Shown here piece after piece: positions 51,250 to 59,995 of a stretch of 64,000 nucleotides of DNA. Within the stretch, counting starts at the first letter, position 1, and the number at the start of each line of letters is the position of its first letter. The notes beneath the pieces are model-generated. The model did not search any database. It saw only the letters and a list, made by a program, of their open reading frames with translations, and was not told the origin of the DNA. This DNA comes from Clostridium sp. JN-9 (GTDB lineage: Bacteria > Bacillota > Clostridia > Clostridiales > Clostridiaceae): positions 2,046,001 to 2,110,000 of the forward strand of contig NZ_CP035280.1 in NCBI RefSeq assembly GCF_004103695.1. Direction: 5' to 3'. The position numbers and the translations under genes were made by a program.

Positions 51250-53162
51250 GGGGGCTGTCGCATTAGCATAAAAAAATATGCTAACGCGGCAGCATTTTTT
51301 TTGTGTTTTATAGAAAATTTAATGATATTTTAGTCCCCAATGAGCTTGATAATTAAAAAAAGACGCACTTTAATAAGCCTTTCATATTAAGGCTTTTTTT
51401 GATTTGCAGAGTTTTTAAAATTTTAAAGTTTGATAATTATGCACCTTTTTTAAGTGGAAAAAGATGTGTTTCAGTTCTATCTAACTGAATTTTATTATGT
51501 AGCTTATTTATATTATGTGCCATTGCTAACAAAATACTTTCTGCCAAAACATTCTTTTTACCTTTGCATAGATATCTACGAAATCCCATATCCTGTTTTA
51601 TCTCTCCAAAAGAGCCTTCGGCTTGAATACTTCGATTCATTCTCAACTCGCAACCATCATCACTTATAATTCTTTCAAGATCCTCTTTGCGAAGCATGTT
51701 GAATAGTTTTGAAGTCTCAAGATTTTTAACCCTTTCTTCTAATGGCGTTTTACAGTTATGTCCTCTTATGCATTTACTCTTGTAAACACAGTTACTGCAG
51801 TCCTCACAAGTATAGATTGTTTTTTCACTTATATAGCCAGTCTTACTTTTCCTTTTTACTATTTTATTTACTGTTAGTTTCTTATTATTTTTGCAAGTAT
51901 AATAATCGCCCAATTCAGTATAATCCATGTTTTCTATTCTGCTTATATCATGTTTATATTTTCTTGTTTTTGATATTTCATAATTTGCTGGTTTAATATA
52001 TGATAGCTGTCCATTTTCTTTGATATAAAGATAATTTTCTTCACTCTCGTAACCTGAATCCGCATCAATTTTAAAATACTTAAAGTACAAGGAATTCTCC
52101 ATGCTTTTTATAAATGGAATCAATGTTGTTGTGTCCCCAGGCTTATCGCAAACAGTAACCCATACTATATATTGGGAATCTACTCCATTCTGAACATTGT
52201 AACCTGGTTTTAACTGACCATTTTTCATAGCATCCTCTTTCATCCTCATAAAGGTTGCATCTTTATCTGTCTTGGAATAGCTATTACGTTTACCGCAGGT
52301 ATGGATTTTCTGTGTATATTCTTTTAACTTTCTAAGGTATTCCTCAAGTTTTTCAATAGAACGTTGAATAGGAGTTTTCCTTTTACCACATCCATGTACA
52401 AATTCAATATTTTCTTCCTTTTTCAAGGCGTAAAGCTTTTTGCGTAGCTTTTTTACATGTTTCATTTTTACTTTGTTTTCGTATACAAGCTTTATTCCAT
52501 ACAATTTCTCACATTCGGCTACAAAATCAGCTAATTTAGAAAGTAATCTCTCCAGGTTTTTTGAAACTGCTTTTTTCCAGACGAAAGTATACTTGTTAGC
52601 ACATGCCTCTATCTTTGTACCATCAATAAATATAGTATCTCCTGATATTTCTCCAATCTCATAAAGAAAATTTGACATTTCAGCCATTATTGTTTCTGAG
52701 CACGGGGCAAAATGAATACTACGAAATCTTGCAAAAGTAGAATGATCTGGTGCTGGTGAGCCTTCTAAAAGGTACATGAAATTTACATCTCTTTTGCAGG
52801 ATAGCTCCATTGCTCTTGATGAATAATTATGATTCATATAGGAGTAAAGTACAATCTTCAGCATCTGACGTGGCGTAGCCTGATTTTCCCTTATTCGGGA
52901 ATAAGTCGAATATAAATCTGTTAAATCCATCTCCTCTACAAATTGACTTAGCAAACGCACTGAATCATTATTGGGAATCATGTACTCAATATTTAATGGA
53001 AGTTTTAATTGATAATTTCCACGATATAAAGTATAATTTTTGTGTGAATTAATGTATTTTCTCATATGTTAATTTTACTATAAATCTTTCACTCTTTCGA
53101 GTGGAAGATTTATTTTTATGTAAAAAAGCTGCCGCACCAATTATTTTAGTGCAACAGCCCCC
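51250..53162 (-). mobile_element. IS1182-family insertion sequence
   Basis: Ends GGGGGCTGTCGCATTA at 51250 and the complement of GGGGGCTGTTGCACTA at 53162. Both ends carry subterminal hairpins with A/T runs; the left one (51256-51300) also makes a good terminator for the SASP gene. One transposase gene inside. A target duplication is not evident. Confidence 0.85.
51437..53065 (-). CDS. IS1182 family transposase
   Basis: 542 residues. IS1182 N-terminal domain (DSVRLLSQFVEEMDLTDLYSTY), DDE core with D in IFIDGTKIEA, D in FKIDADSGYESEENY and E in IQAEGSFGEIKQDMGFRRYLCKG, plus a Cys-rich insert (CEDCSNCVYKSKC). No frameshift is seen, so it may be active. Confidence 0.95.
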   Translation of the reverse strand: MRKYINSHKNYTLYRGNYQLKLPLNIEYMIPNNDSVRLLSQFVEEMDLTDLYSTYSRIRENQATPRQMLKIVLYSYMNHNYSSRAMELSCKRDVNFMYLLEGSPAPDHSTFARFRSIHFAPCSETIMAEMSNFLYEIGEISGDTIFIDGTKIEACANKYTFVWKKAVSKNLERLLSKLADFVAECEKLYGIKLVYENKVKMKHVKKLRKKLYALKKEENIEFVHGCGKRKTPIQRSIEKLEEYLRKLKEYTQKIHTCGKRNSYSKTDKDATFMRMKEDAMKNGQLKPGYNVQNGVDSQYIVWVTVCDKPGDTTTLIPFIKSMENSLYFKYFKIDADSGYESEENYLYIKENGQLSYIKPANYEISKTRKYKHDISRIENMDYTELGDYYTCKNNKKLTVNKIVKRKSKTGYISEKTIYTCEDCSNCVYKSKCIRGHNCKTPLEERVKNLETSKLFNMLRKEDLERIISDDGCELRMNRSIQAEGSFGEIKQDMGFRRYLCKGKKNVLAESILLAMAHNINKLHNKIQLDRTETHLFPLKKGA

Positions 53163-53165
53163 TCT

Positions 53166-55136
53166 TTAATTGATATCAGAGAATTCTATGTTTAATTTAT
53201 CATTCATATCTTCATTTATAATAACATGGGAATTTATACTTTCAAAAGTAGAAGCTTCTTTTTTAAATTTCACAATGAATTCTGAGCCTTTCTGAGGTTC
53301 ACTGTGTACCTCAATATTTCCACCCATAAGATGAACAATTTTTTTAACAAGAGCAAGTCCAAGTCCAGTTCCTTCAGCCCTTCTTGATAGTGAACTGTTT
53401 ACCTGAGCAAATCTGTCAAAGATAAAGTCAATTTTGTCCTTAGGAATTCCTACTCCCTGATCTTTAACAATCAAATAAAAATATTCCTTTTTTATATTAA
53501 GTGTTACTAATATTTCCTTACCTTCAGGGGTAAATTTTATTGCATTGGATAAAAGATTTAAAAGAATTTTTTCATATTTATCCTTATCCAGTAATACACT
53601 GCATTCTTCTTCATTAGTATCAAATATAAGACTTATATTTTTATTTTCAGCATAAAGATTTGCAGAATTAACAATACTTTCACTATGATTAACTATATCA
53701 AATTCTGTGTTGTTTAAGCTTAAGAATCCTGCCTCAGCCTTAGATATATCAAGTATATTATTAATCAGCTTTAAAAGTCTGCTGCAATTCTGACTTATTC
53801 TCCCAAGGGTTTTATTAATATTTTCAGTTATTTCATCATTATATATATCATATGCCAGCTGAAGTGAAGAATAAATAATTGTAAGTGGAGTCCTTAATTC
53901 ATGAGAAATTACAGTAAAAAATTCATCTTTCATTTTATTTAATTTTTCAAGTTCCATATTATGATTTATTTCTTCTGTTATATCTGATCCATGAATATGA
54001 ATCCTAACCTTGTCTTCATTATACACATATGGTATAAAACTAAGCTTATAATATCTTTTATTTCCATTGCTGTCTTTAATTAAGCAAGGAGAGTAAGTAA
54101 TACTTTTTTTATCATGTCCAACAGACTTAACTATATTATACAGGTAATTATTTTCGCAGCCGGGCAGAATTTCTCTAAGTCCATTGCCTAAAATATCATC
54201 TATTTTAAATTGATATGGATAGCGGTTAAATAATTCATCATACTTTTTATTTATGAGTTTAAATTTCATATCAGGATAATCTATTACAACCAGTGGTATG
54301 TCAAGGGTATTTACCACATTTTTAATAAATCCCGACTGTTCTTCAGAATTAATCTGATGCATTTTATTTTCAGTTACATCCTTTAATGTATATATAGTGT
54401 ATGTTAATTTATCATTGTTGTATATTGGATTACTGTTTATTTCTATGTATTTTATCATGCTGCTGTGCCTTGATATAAATTTTAAAACCATATTTCTAAC
54501 TGGTAAATTATCCTTAAAGAAATAATTGTACAGCCTTCTTACACTTATTTGGTTGTCCTCATTTGTAATTATATATTTTCTTGTTAGATTCCTGATATCA
54601 ATTAAATCTATAAGCTTAATATCCAGTATTTTATTTACAGACTGATTGCATAGACTTATCTTTCCATTAGAATCTAATACAATTATTCCCTCGGAAATAT
54701 TATTCATAACATCTTTGAGATGCATTAAATGTTCTTTCTCTCTATTTCTTAAAATTTCAATTATGTCGCATTTTGTCTTTAATTCTGTAGATATACTTAA
54801 AAATTTCTCTCTTTCGCCCTTTATTTTTTCAGCAAAATTATATTCATTGGTAATGTCATAAATGTATAATTGTATATCATCATCCACTGAGTTTATTACC
54901 ATAGCATAAAAAGAATTATTATACAGTATGCTGTTTATGCGTACACTTTTTTTATTATTATGGCAATATCTTATTTTATTCATTAAACTTTCGGGAAAAT
55001 TAAGGCATTCTACACTGGAATATAAATTATTATCATTAATATAACATAAGGCTTTGCTGTTTATATAATTTATTACAAAATTCTTCCCTTTTAACAGCAC
55101 AAAGCCAAAGGGTAATGTTTCATAAAAATCAATCAT
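53166..55136 (-). CDS. Cytosolic PAS-domain sensor histidine kinase, orphan
   Basis: About 656 residues from the ATG at 55136 (GGAAGG 7 nt upstream). Three PAS-like sensor regions (about 5-95, 140-250, 270-375), then HisKA with FFTVISHELRTPLT (phospho-histidine) and HATPase with NLLSNAIKFTP, KDQGVGIP and GTGLGLALVKKIV. No membrane segment and no response regulator nearby. Orphan kinases of this plan in clostridia often phosphorylate Spo0A; here that is inference. Confidence 0.9.
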   Translation of the reverse strand: MIDFYETLPFGFVLLKGKNFVINYINSKALCYINDNNLYSSVECLNFPESLMNKIRYCHNNKKSVRINSILYNNSFYAMVINSVDDDIQLYIYDITNEYNFAEKIKGEREKFLSISTELKTKCDIIEILRNREKEHLMHLKDVMNNISEGIIVLDSNGKISLCNQSVNKILDIKLIDLIDIRNLTRKYIITNEDNQISVRRLYNYFFKDNLPVRNMVLKFISRHSSMIKYIEINSNPIYNNDKLTYTIYTLKDVTENKMHQINSEEQSGFIKNVVNTLDIPLVVIDYPDMKFKLINKKYDELFNRYPYQFKIDDILGNGLREILPGCENNYLYNIVKSVGHDKKSITYSPCLIKDSNGNKRYYKLSFIPYVYNEDKVRIHIHGSDITEEINHNMELEKLNKMKDEFFTVISHELRTPLTIIYSSLQLAYDIYNDEITENINKTLGRISQNCSRLLKLINNILDISKAEAGFLSLNNTEFDIVNHSESIVNSANLYAENKNISLIFDTNEEECSVLLDKDKYEKILLNLLSNAIKFTPEGKEILVTLNIKKEYFYLIVKDQGVGIPKDKIDFIFDRFAQVNSSLSRRAEGTGLGLALVKKIVHLMGGNIEVHSEPQKGSEFIVKFKKEASTFESINSHVIINEDMNDKLNIEFSDIN

Positions 55137-55244
55137 TTCATAGCCTTCCTCCAAATATATTTAATTTAGATATTCTATAATGAGCAGGCATTTCCTGCTT
55201 TATTTTAGGAAAGTATTAAATTTTCGTTTGACATTTTCTGCAAT

Positions 55245-57008
55245 TTATCTCATACTATTAATTATAATTTGAATTGTTTTATTTCCATTCCATTCATTTA
55301 TACTTGGATAAAAAATCAAATCCACAGCTGCCTGAGAAGATCCATCATATAATCCATTTAGACATTCTTCGTCATATTTAGTCTTAATTAATTCCTCAAA
55401 AGTTTCCACTCCATTAAACCATATGCCATCCATGGTTCTAGGAGTATTTTTTAAATTAAGCTTTAATTTTAACACATTATTTTCCTGTCCTAAAATAATA
55501 GCTTTTCTTATTCTCACATTTTTAATTGCAAACACAGGCTTATTGTTCCCAGTTCCAAAGGGTTCTAGTATCTGTAAGCTTTCAATGAGATTGAAATCCA
55601 CTTTTTCAATAGGCAGTGACATATCTATTATTATTTTTTTTAATAAATCATCTGATGTAAGACAACAGTTAGAATTCAATTGTTTCCTCAGAATATCCAC
55701 ATTTTCAGGTAATAGTGTTACTCCTGCTGCCATTGGATGCCCTCCAAATCTTAAAAACAGTTTTTTACACTTTGATAACTCCTCAAAAATGTTATAGCCT
55801 TCTATACTCCTTGCTGAGCCCTTAACAATGTCCTTTGCATTAGTTAAAACAATTGTGGGTTTATTATATCGTTCTTTTATCCTGCCAGCTATTATTCCTG
55901 CTAAACTTTCATGGATATTTTCTAAATATACTACAAGGACTTTGTCATTTTTTATGCCTGAATTTTCTATTATACTTACTGCTCTTTCTGTTCCTTCTAA
56001 AGTCATGGCTTTTCTGCTATTATTTAATTCAACTATTTTCACTGCCATTTTTTGTGCAGTTTTTAAATCCTTTTCCATTAACAATTTTAATCCCATTTTA
56101 GCGGTTTCAAGTCTGCCTGTGGCATTCAAACATGGTCCTATGACGAAACCCAGATGATATGCAGTTATTTTTTTACCTGAAAGACCTGAAGCTTCAATTA
56201 AACTCTTTAATCCTATATTTGTTGTTTTATTGATCATTTCAAGACCATTTTTAACAAAAACTCTGTTTTCATCAGTTAAATCCACTACATCGCATACTGT
56301 TGCAATAGCTACAAATTCCATTAATTCATAGCAGTATTTCTTATCAATATTAAATTCTTCATATAATGATTCTATTAATTTATAGGCTACCCCTGCACCA
56401 CACAGCTTTTTAAATTTATAATGGCAGTCCTTCTGCTTTGGATTTAATATAGCATATGCCTTAGGCATTACAGTTTTTTTATTGCCATTTTCATCTTCAA
56501 TATAAGGGATATCATGGTGATCTGTTATTATAATATTTATGCCAAGCTCATTAGCGTAGTCTACCTCATCAATAGCTGCAATTCCATTATCACAGGTTAA
56601 TATTGTATCAACTCCATCATCATAAGCTTCTTTTATTATTCTTCTGTTAATGCCATATCCATCATTTATTCTATCTGGTATTTCATAATCCACATGAGCC
56701 CCTAGCTTTTTTAAACCAGTTAATAACACAAATACGCTTATTATTCCATCTACATCAAAATCTGAAGAAATCCTGATTTTTTTCCCTGATTTTATTTTTT
56801 CTTTTAAAATTGCCTTAACTTTAGTCATATCCTTCATATCATCAGCATTATGAAGCTTATCAAAAGTTGGCTCTAAGTAACTCTTTATCATTTCATCATC
56901 TTTTATATCCCTGTTTGCTATTATTTTGCAAAGCATTGGATTTATATTATATTTTTCATACATTCTTTCAAAATCGATTTTCCTATTTCTTAACAGCCAT
57001 TTCTCCAC
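55245..57008 (-). CDS. recJ: RecJ-like single-strand DNA exonuclease
   Basis: 587 residues with the DHH motifs: ISSDFDVDGIISVFVL (I), LTCDNGIA (II), IIITDHHDIPY (III), and the DHHA1/GGHPMAAGVTL motif near residue 420. 5'-3' exonuclease in repair and recombination. Followed upstream by the M16 peptidase gene with a 21-bp gap. Confidence 0.93.
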   Translation of the reverse strand: MEKWLLRNRKIDFERMYEKYNINPMLCKIIANRDIKDDEMIKSYLEPTFDKLHNADDMKDMTKVKAILKEKIKSGKKIRISSDFDVDGIISVFVLLTGLKKLGAHVDYEIPDRINDGYGINRRIIKEAYDDGVDTILTCDNGIAAIDEVDYANELGINIIITDHHDIPYIEDENGNKKTVMPKAYAILNPKQKDCHYKFKKLCGAGVAYKLIESLYEEFNIDKKYCYELMEFVAIATVCDVVDLTDENRVFVKNGLEMINKTTNIGLKSLIEASGLSGKKITAYHLGFVIGPCLNATGRLETAKMGLKLLMEKDLKTAQKMAVKIVELNNSRKAMTLEGTERAVSIIENSGIKNDKVLVVYLENIHESLAGIIAGRIKERYNKPTIVLTNAKDIVKGSARSIEGYNIFEELSKCKKLFLRFGGHPMAAGVTLLPENVDILRKQLNSNCCLTSDDLLKKIIIDMSLPIEKVDFNLIESLQILEPFGTGNNKPVFAIKNVRIRKAIILGQENNVLKLKLNLKNTPRTMDGIWFNGVETFEELIKTKYDEECLNGLYDGSSQAAVDLIFYPSINEWNGNKTIQIIINSMR

Positions 57009-57029
57009 TGTCCTGCCTCCTGTCCAATT

Positions 57030-58247
57030 TTATGGAGTAACTATCTGCACTGTTGGTTCATTAAGCACCTTGTTAATTACCTTCCATATTTGTTCCCAAT
57101 CTATATCATCATTATTTTTTACCTGTGTATATACATTTTCAGCATTTCCATACATTAATTCATTGCAAACTAAATCCTTGCTTAACTGAACTCCATTTTC
57201 CAGTCTTAATGCCATTCTAAGCTGCATATTCTTATATAAATCTGAAATAATTCCATTATTAAATGTATATGCGGAACTTTTAATGGTCTCAATGGTTTCA
57301 TTTATTATATTAATAGATTTATTTACATTTTCCTTTGAAGTTCCTAAATATATATTAAACATATCTATTCCCCTGTCGCTGTTAACTTTGCTGTAAACAT
57401 CATATGCAAGGCCATTTTTAGTTCTTATCTCATCATATAATATGCTGTTTGTTCCCTGCCCAAAATAGTTATTAAATAGATTTAATGCTTTTATTTCTTT
57501 TTCATCTAAATCATGAATATCAAAAGTATATACTATTTTAGCTCCATTAGCTCCTTTATTTTTTTCAGTAAATATACCTGCAATATTTTTTTCATATACA
57601 ACTTTATTAATTTCTTTAAAGATGTTCTGCCATGATCCAAAATAGCAGTCTGCTGCTTTTACAACTTCATTAAATGTCAGAGAAGAAACAACTCCTATTA
57701 TACAATTATCAGGGGAATAAAATTTCCTATAGAAACTTGCAACATCATCTAATTTAATAGATTTTATACTTTCTTCAGTTCCTATTATTAAATTCTTAAT
57801 TCTTCTTTTTGTAAAGCCATTAAAGTATGCCATATCTTCACAATGCTGTAATGGGTCGTCCTTCCATTCCTTTAACTCTTCAAGGATTATATTCATTTCC
57901 TCCCTAAATCCTTTTTCAGGAAATATGGGATTTATCAGCATATCTGAAAATAAATCTAATGCTTTTTCAAAATCTTTATACAAACAAGTTCCAAAATATA
58001 CAGCATATGAATAATTTGTCATAGCGTTTTCAAATCCAAAAATTTTGTGACAGGCTTTATTTATGTCATTTTCTGTTCTGGTCTTAGTGCCCTTTGATAC
58101 CATATGTTCAACTGCATGAGCAGTTCCTATTTTAAATCCATGCTCTTCCACTGCACCTGCATTAAATCCTATAGTGAAAGATGTCAGCTGTGAATCTCTA
58201 TGCTCATATATTATTTTTATTCCATTTTTTAATGTGAACTTTTCCAA
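57030..58247 (-). CDS. M16 family zinc peptidase (insulinase-like)
   Basis: About 405 residues: LKNGIKIIYEHRDSQLTSFTIGFNAGAVEE and the inverted zinc motif GTAHAVEHMVSKGT (HxxEH), with the downstream glutamate in the helix of residues ~115-130. C-terminal half is the usual non-catalytic M16 copy (YFGQGTNSILYDEIRTKNGLAYDVYS). Start at TTG 58247 with AGAGGTG 8 nt upstream; the frame is open to 58283. Confidence 0.88.
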   Translation of the reverse strand: MEKFTLKNGIKIIYEHRDSQLTSFTIGFNAGAVEEHGFKIGTAHAVEHMVSKGTKTRTENDINKACHKIFGFENAMTNYSYAVYFGTCLYKDFEKALDLFSDMLINPIFPEKGFREEMNIILEELKEWKDDPLQHCEDMAYFNGFTKRRIKNLIIGTEESIKSIKLDDVASFYRKFYSPDNCIIGVVSSLTFNEVVKAADCYFGSWQNIFKEINKVVYEKNIAGIFTEKNKGANGAKIVYTFDIHDLDEKEIKALNLFNNYFGQGTNSILYDEIRTKNGLAYDVYSKVNSDRGIDMFNIYLGTSKENVNKSINIINETIETIKSSAYTFNNGIISDLYKNMQLRMALRLENGVQLSKDLVCNELMYGNAENVYTQVKNNDDIDWEQIWKVINKVLNEPTVQIVTP

Positions 58248-58480
58248 ACTTTTTACACCTCTTATTTCCAAATAAACCAGCAAATCATTTAAGCAATATT
58301 AATTTTAACATAAAATGATTTTACTTGTAAGGTACCTGTGACTTGGTTAAAGTTGGAAGTAATAATTTGCTTTTTTTAATCAAATCAAGCAATTTAGGGA
58401 AACACAAAAAGGGGCTGTCGCACTAATGAATTTACATGTAATATATTGTGGTGTTTAGATATTTACTTTCTATAGACACC

Positions 58481-59544
58481 TATGGCTCTTTTAAATAATA
58501 ATGTTGATGTGAATAGGACAATCCTTTAATGGTAATAATTAAGATACCTACATATTACTGAAAGGATTGGATTACCATGGAGAATAAAAAATGTACTGAT
58601 ATAAATATATTATCTTATTTTGCTTCATTAAGACATGATTCTGAAAGAAAATGCCCATACTGTGGCTGCACCCATACAGTGCTATACGGAAAATACAATG
58701 ATAAACAAAGATATATATGCAAAAGCTGCAAAAAAACCCTTAATGATTTTACAAACACGCCAATTGCAAGGACTCATTTCCCTGAAAAGTGGGAGGCATT
58801 CATTAAGTGTACCATTGAGGGCTTATCCCTTAAGGCGGCAGCCCGGGAAATTGGCGTTTCTTATGTAACACTATTTTACTGGAGGCACAAGCTGCTCTCT
58901 GCTTTAAAAATGGTTAAACAAAATAAAATGCAGGGAAAGTTTGAACTTGAAAATTTTTTCTTAAAATTCTCCCGGAAGGGACAGAAAGGCATTGAACATG
59001 ATGAAAAGAGAGTTCATGATCAAAGCGTAAGTTACATTAATATCAGCAATAATAAAGTCTGCGTTATTACAGCACTGGATTCACATAAAAATATTTATTC
59101 CAGAGCAGTTGGCACAGAACGTATGAATGCAATGGATATGGAAAATTATATTGGAAAAATATTAAATAAAAATAAGCAGGCAGTCTCAAGACCGAAAAGC
59201 TTTTTTGCCATGTTCTTTAAAAGAAAGAAAATAAGGGAGATCAATAAATATCTTGATAATAGCTCTGAAGCAGTAAAATATAGATGTGACTGCATGGAAT
59301 GGATGTACCGTTTTAGAGGAGTAGCAACGAAATATTTAAATAATTATTTGAGCTTATTCAAATTCTTAAAGAACGTTAATTTTAATAATATTTTATCTGC
59401 GATAAATAAATTTATAGAAGAAATAAGTAAAATTAATATTCAAAATACATATATAAATATGAGGAATGCTGAAGTCAGTTTTAATTGACTTGTCCCTAAC
59501 GGGAATTTGTTACTTTATCAACACTATTTAATAAAAGAGCCATA
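58481..59544 (+). mobile_element. IS1595-like insertion sequence, parent of the 50775 MITE
   Basis: TATGGCTCTTTTA ends in inverted orientation at 58481 and 59544, about 1064 bp, one transposase gene. It lies inside the outer GGGGCTGTCGCA boundaries. Confidence 0.8.
58577..59488 (+). CDS. IS1595-family transposase, possibly catalytically defective
   Basis: 303 residues. N-terminal zinc ribbon (CPYCGCTHTVLYGKYNDKQRYICKSCKK), helix-turn-helix (GLSLKAAAREIGVSYVTLFYWRHKL) and the ISXO2-like tail RFRGVATKYLNNYLSLFKFL identify IS1595. However, the usual DE motif after the HTH reads FELENFF, and the second conserved aspartate block (TDxxxxY) and HxxxS-R motif are not found; a variable KKI-rich stretch replaces them. 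It may be an inactive copy. Confidence 0.8.
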   Translation: MENKKCTDINILSYFASLRHDSERKCPYCGCTHTVLYGKYNDKQRYICKSCKKTLNDFTNTPIARTHFPEKWEAFIKCTIEGLSLKAAAREIGVSYVTLFYWRHKLLSALKMVKQNKMQGKFELENFFLKFSRKGQKGIEHDEKRVHDQSVSYINISNNKVCVITALDSHKNIYSRAVGTERMNAMDMENYIGKILNKNKQAVSRPKSFFAMFFKRKKIREINKYLDNSSEAVKYRCDCMEWMYRFRGVATKYLNNYLSLFKFLKNVNFNNILSAINKFIEEISKINIQNTYINMRNAEVSFN

Positions 59545-59564
59545 TATCTAAAGCAGGAAAGATT

Positions 59565-59776
59565 AAAGAACAGACTTTAATCTTTGGGTTTTAAGGGGCA
59601 GCCTATCGGCTCTGGATTTTTCAAATCCTTTTTTAACTCTATTAGTTAAACTGAAATTAGAGCCATCCTTGGTTCTTAAAACGCATGATTCACTCAGCAA
59701 ATTGAATTTTAAGATTTTCTGTAAGAAAATCAACATTATTTGTTCTTTAATCTTTAATCTTTAATCTTTAGTTTCA
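59565..59776. repeat. Interspersed element, AAAGATT subfamily
   Basis: AAAGATTAAAGAAC at the left, hairpin GATTTTCT-GTA-AGAAAATC near 59711-59729, and TTCTTTAATCTTTAATCTTTAA at the right. Confidence 0.6.
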
Positions 59777-59834
59777 GCCTTCAATAAAAAATGAGCCTTG
59801 CATCAGCAGTTTTAACTGCTAATGCGACAGCCCC

Positions 59835-59995
59835 TAAAAATTTTACTTCTTACTTCTTACCTCTTACCTCTTACTTCTTACCTATAGATATATATGCGCC
59901 AATAGAGAAAATAGGACAAGGTAAATTATAGACATATTTCGGGTGCTGCCTGGTTACATTCGACGGTTACATTCGACGGTTACATTCGACAAGTT
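59835..59995. repeat. Intergenic tandem repeats: CTTCTTAC heptads and three GGTTACATTCGAC units
   Basis: 59846-59882 is CTTCTTACCTCTTAC-type repetition. 59937-59993 matches the legC 3' repeat (1088-1118); within it GGTTACATTCGAC occurs three times head to tail (59952-59990). Confidence 0.65.

Larger units (their letters stand above)
58411..59834. mobile_element. Remnant of an IS1182-type element carrying a nested IS1595-like element
   Basis: Outer ends are GGGGCTGTCGCACTAATG at 58411 and the complement of GGGGCTGTCGCATTAGC at 59834, matching the ends of the IS1182 element at 51250-53162. No IS1182 transposase remains. The IS1595-like element and a heptad repeat occupy the interior. Confidence 0.65.
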
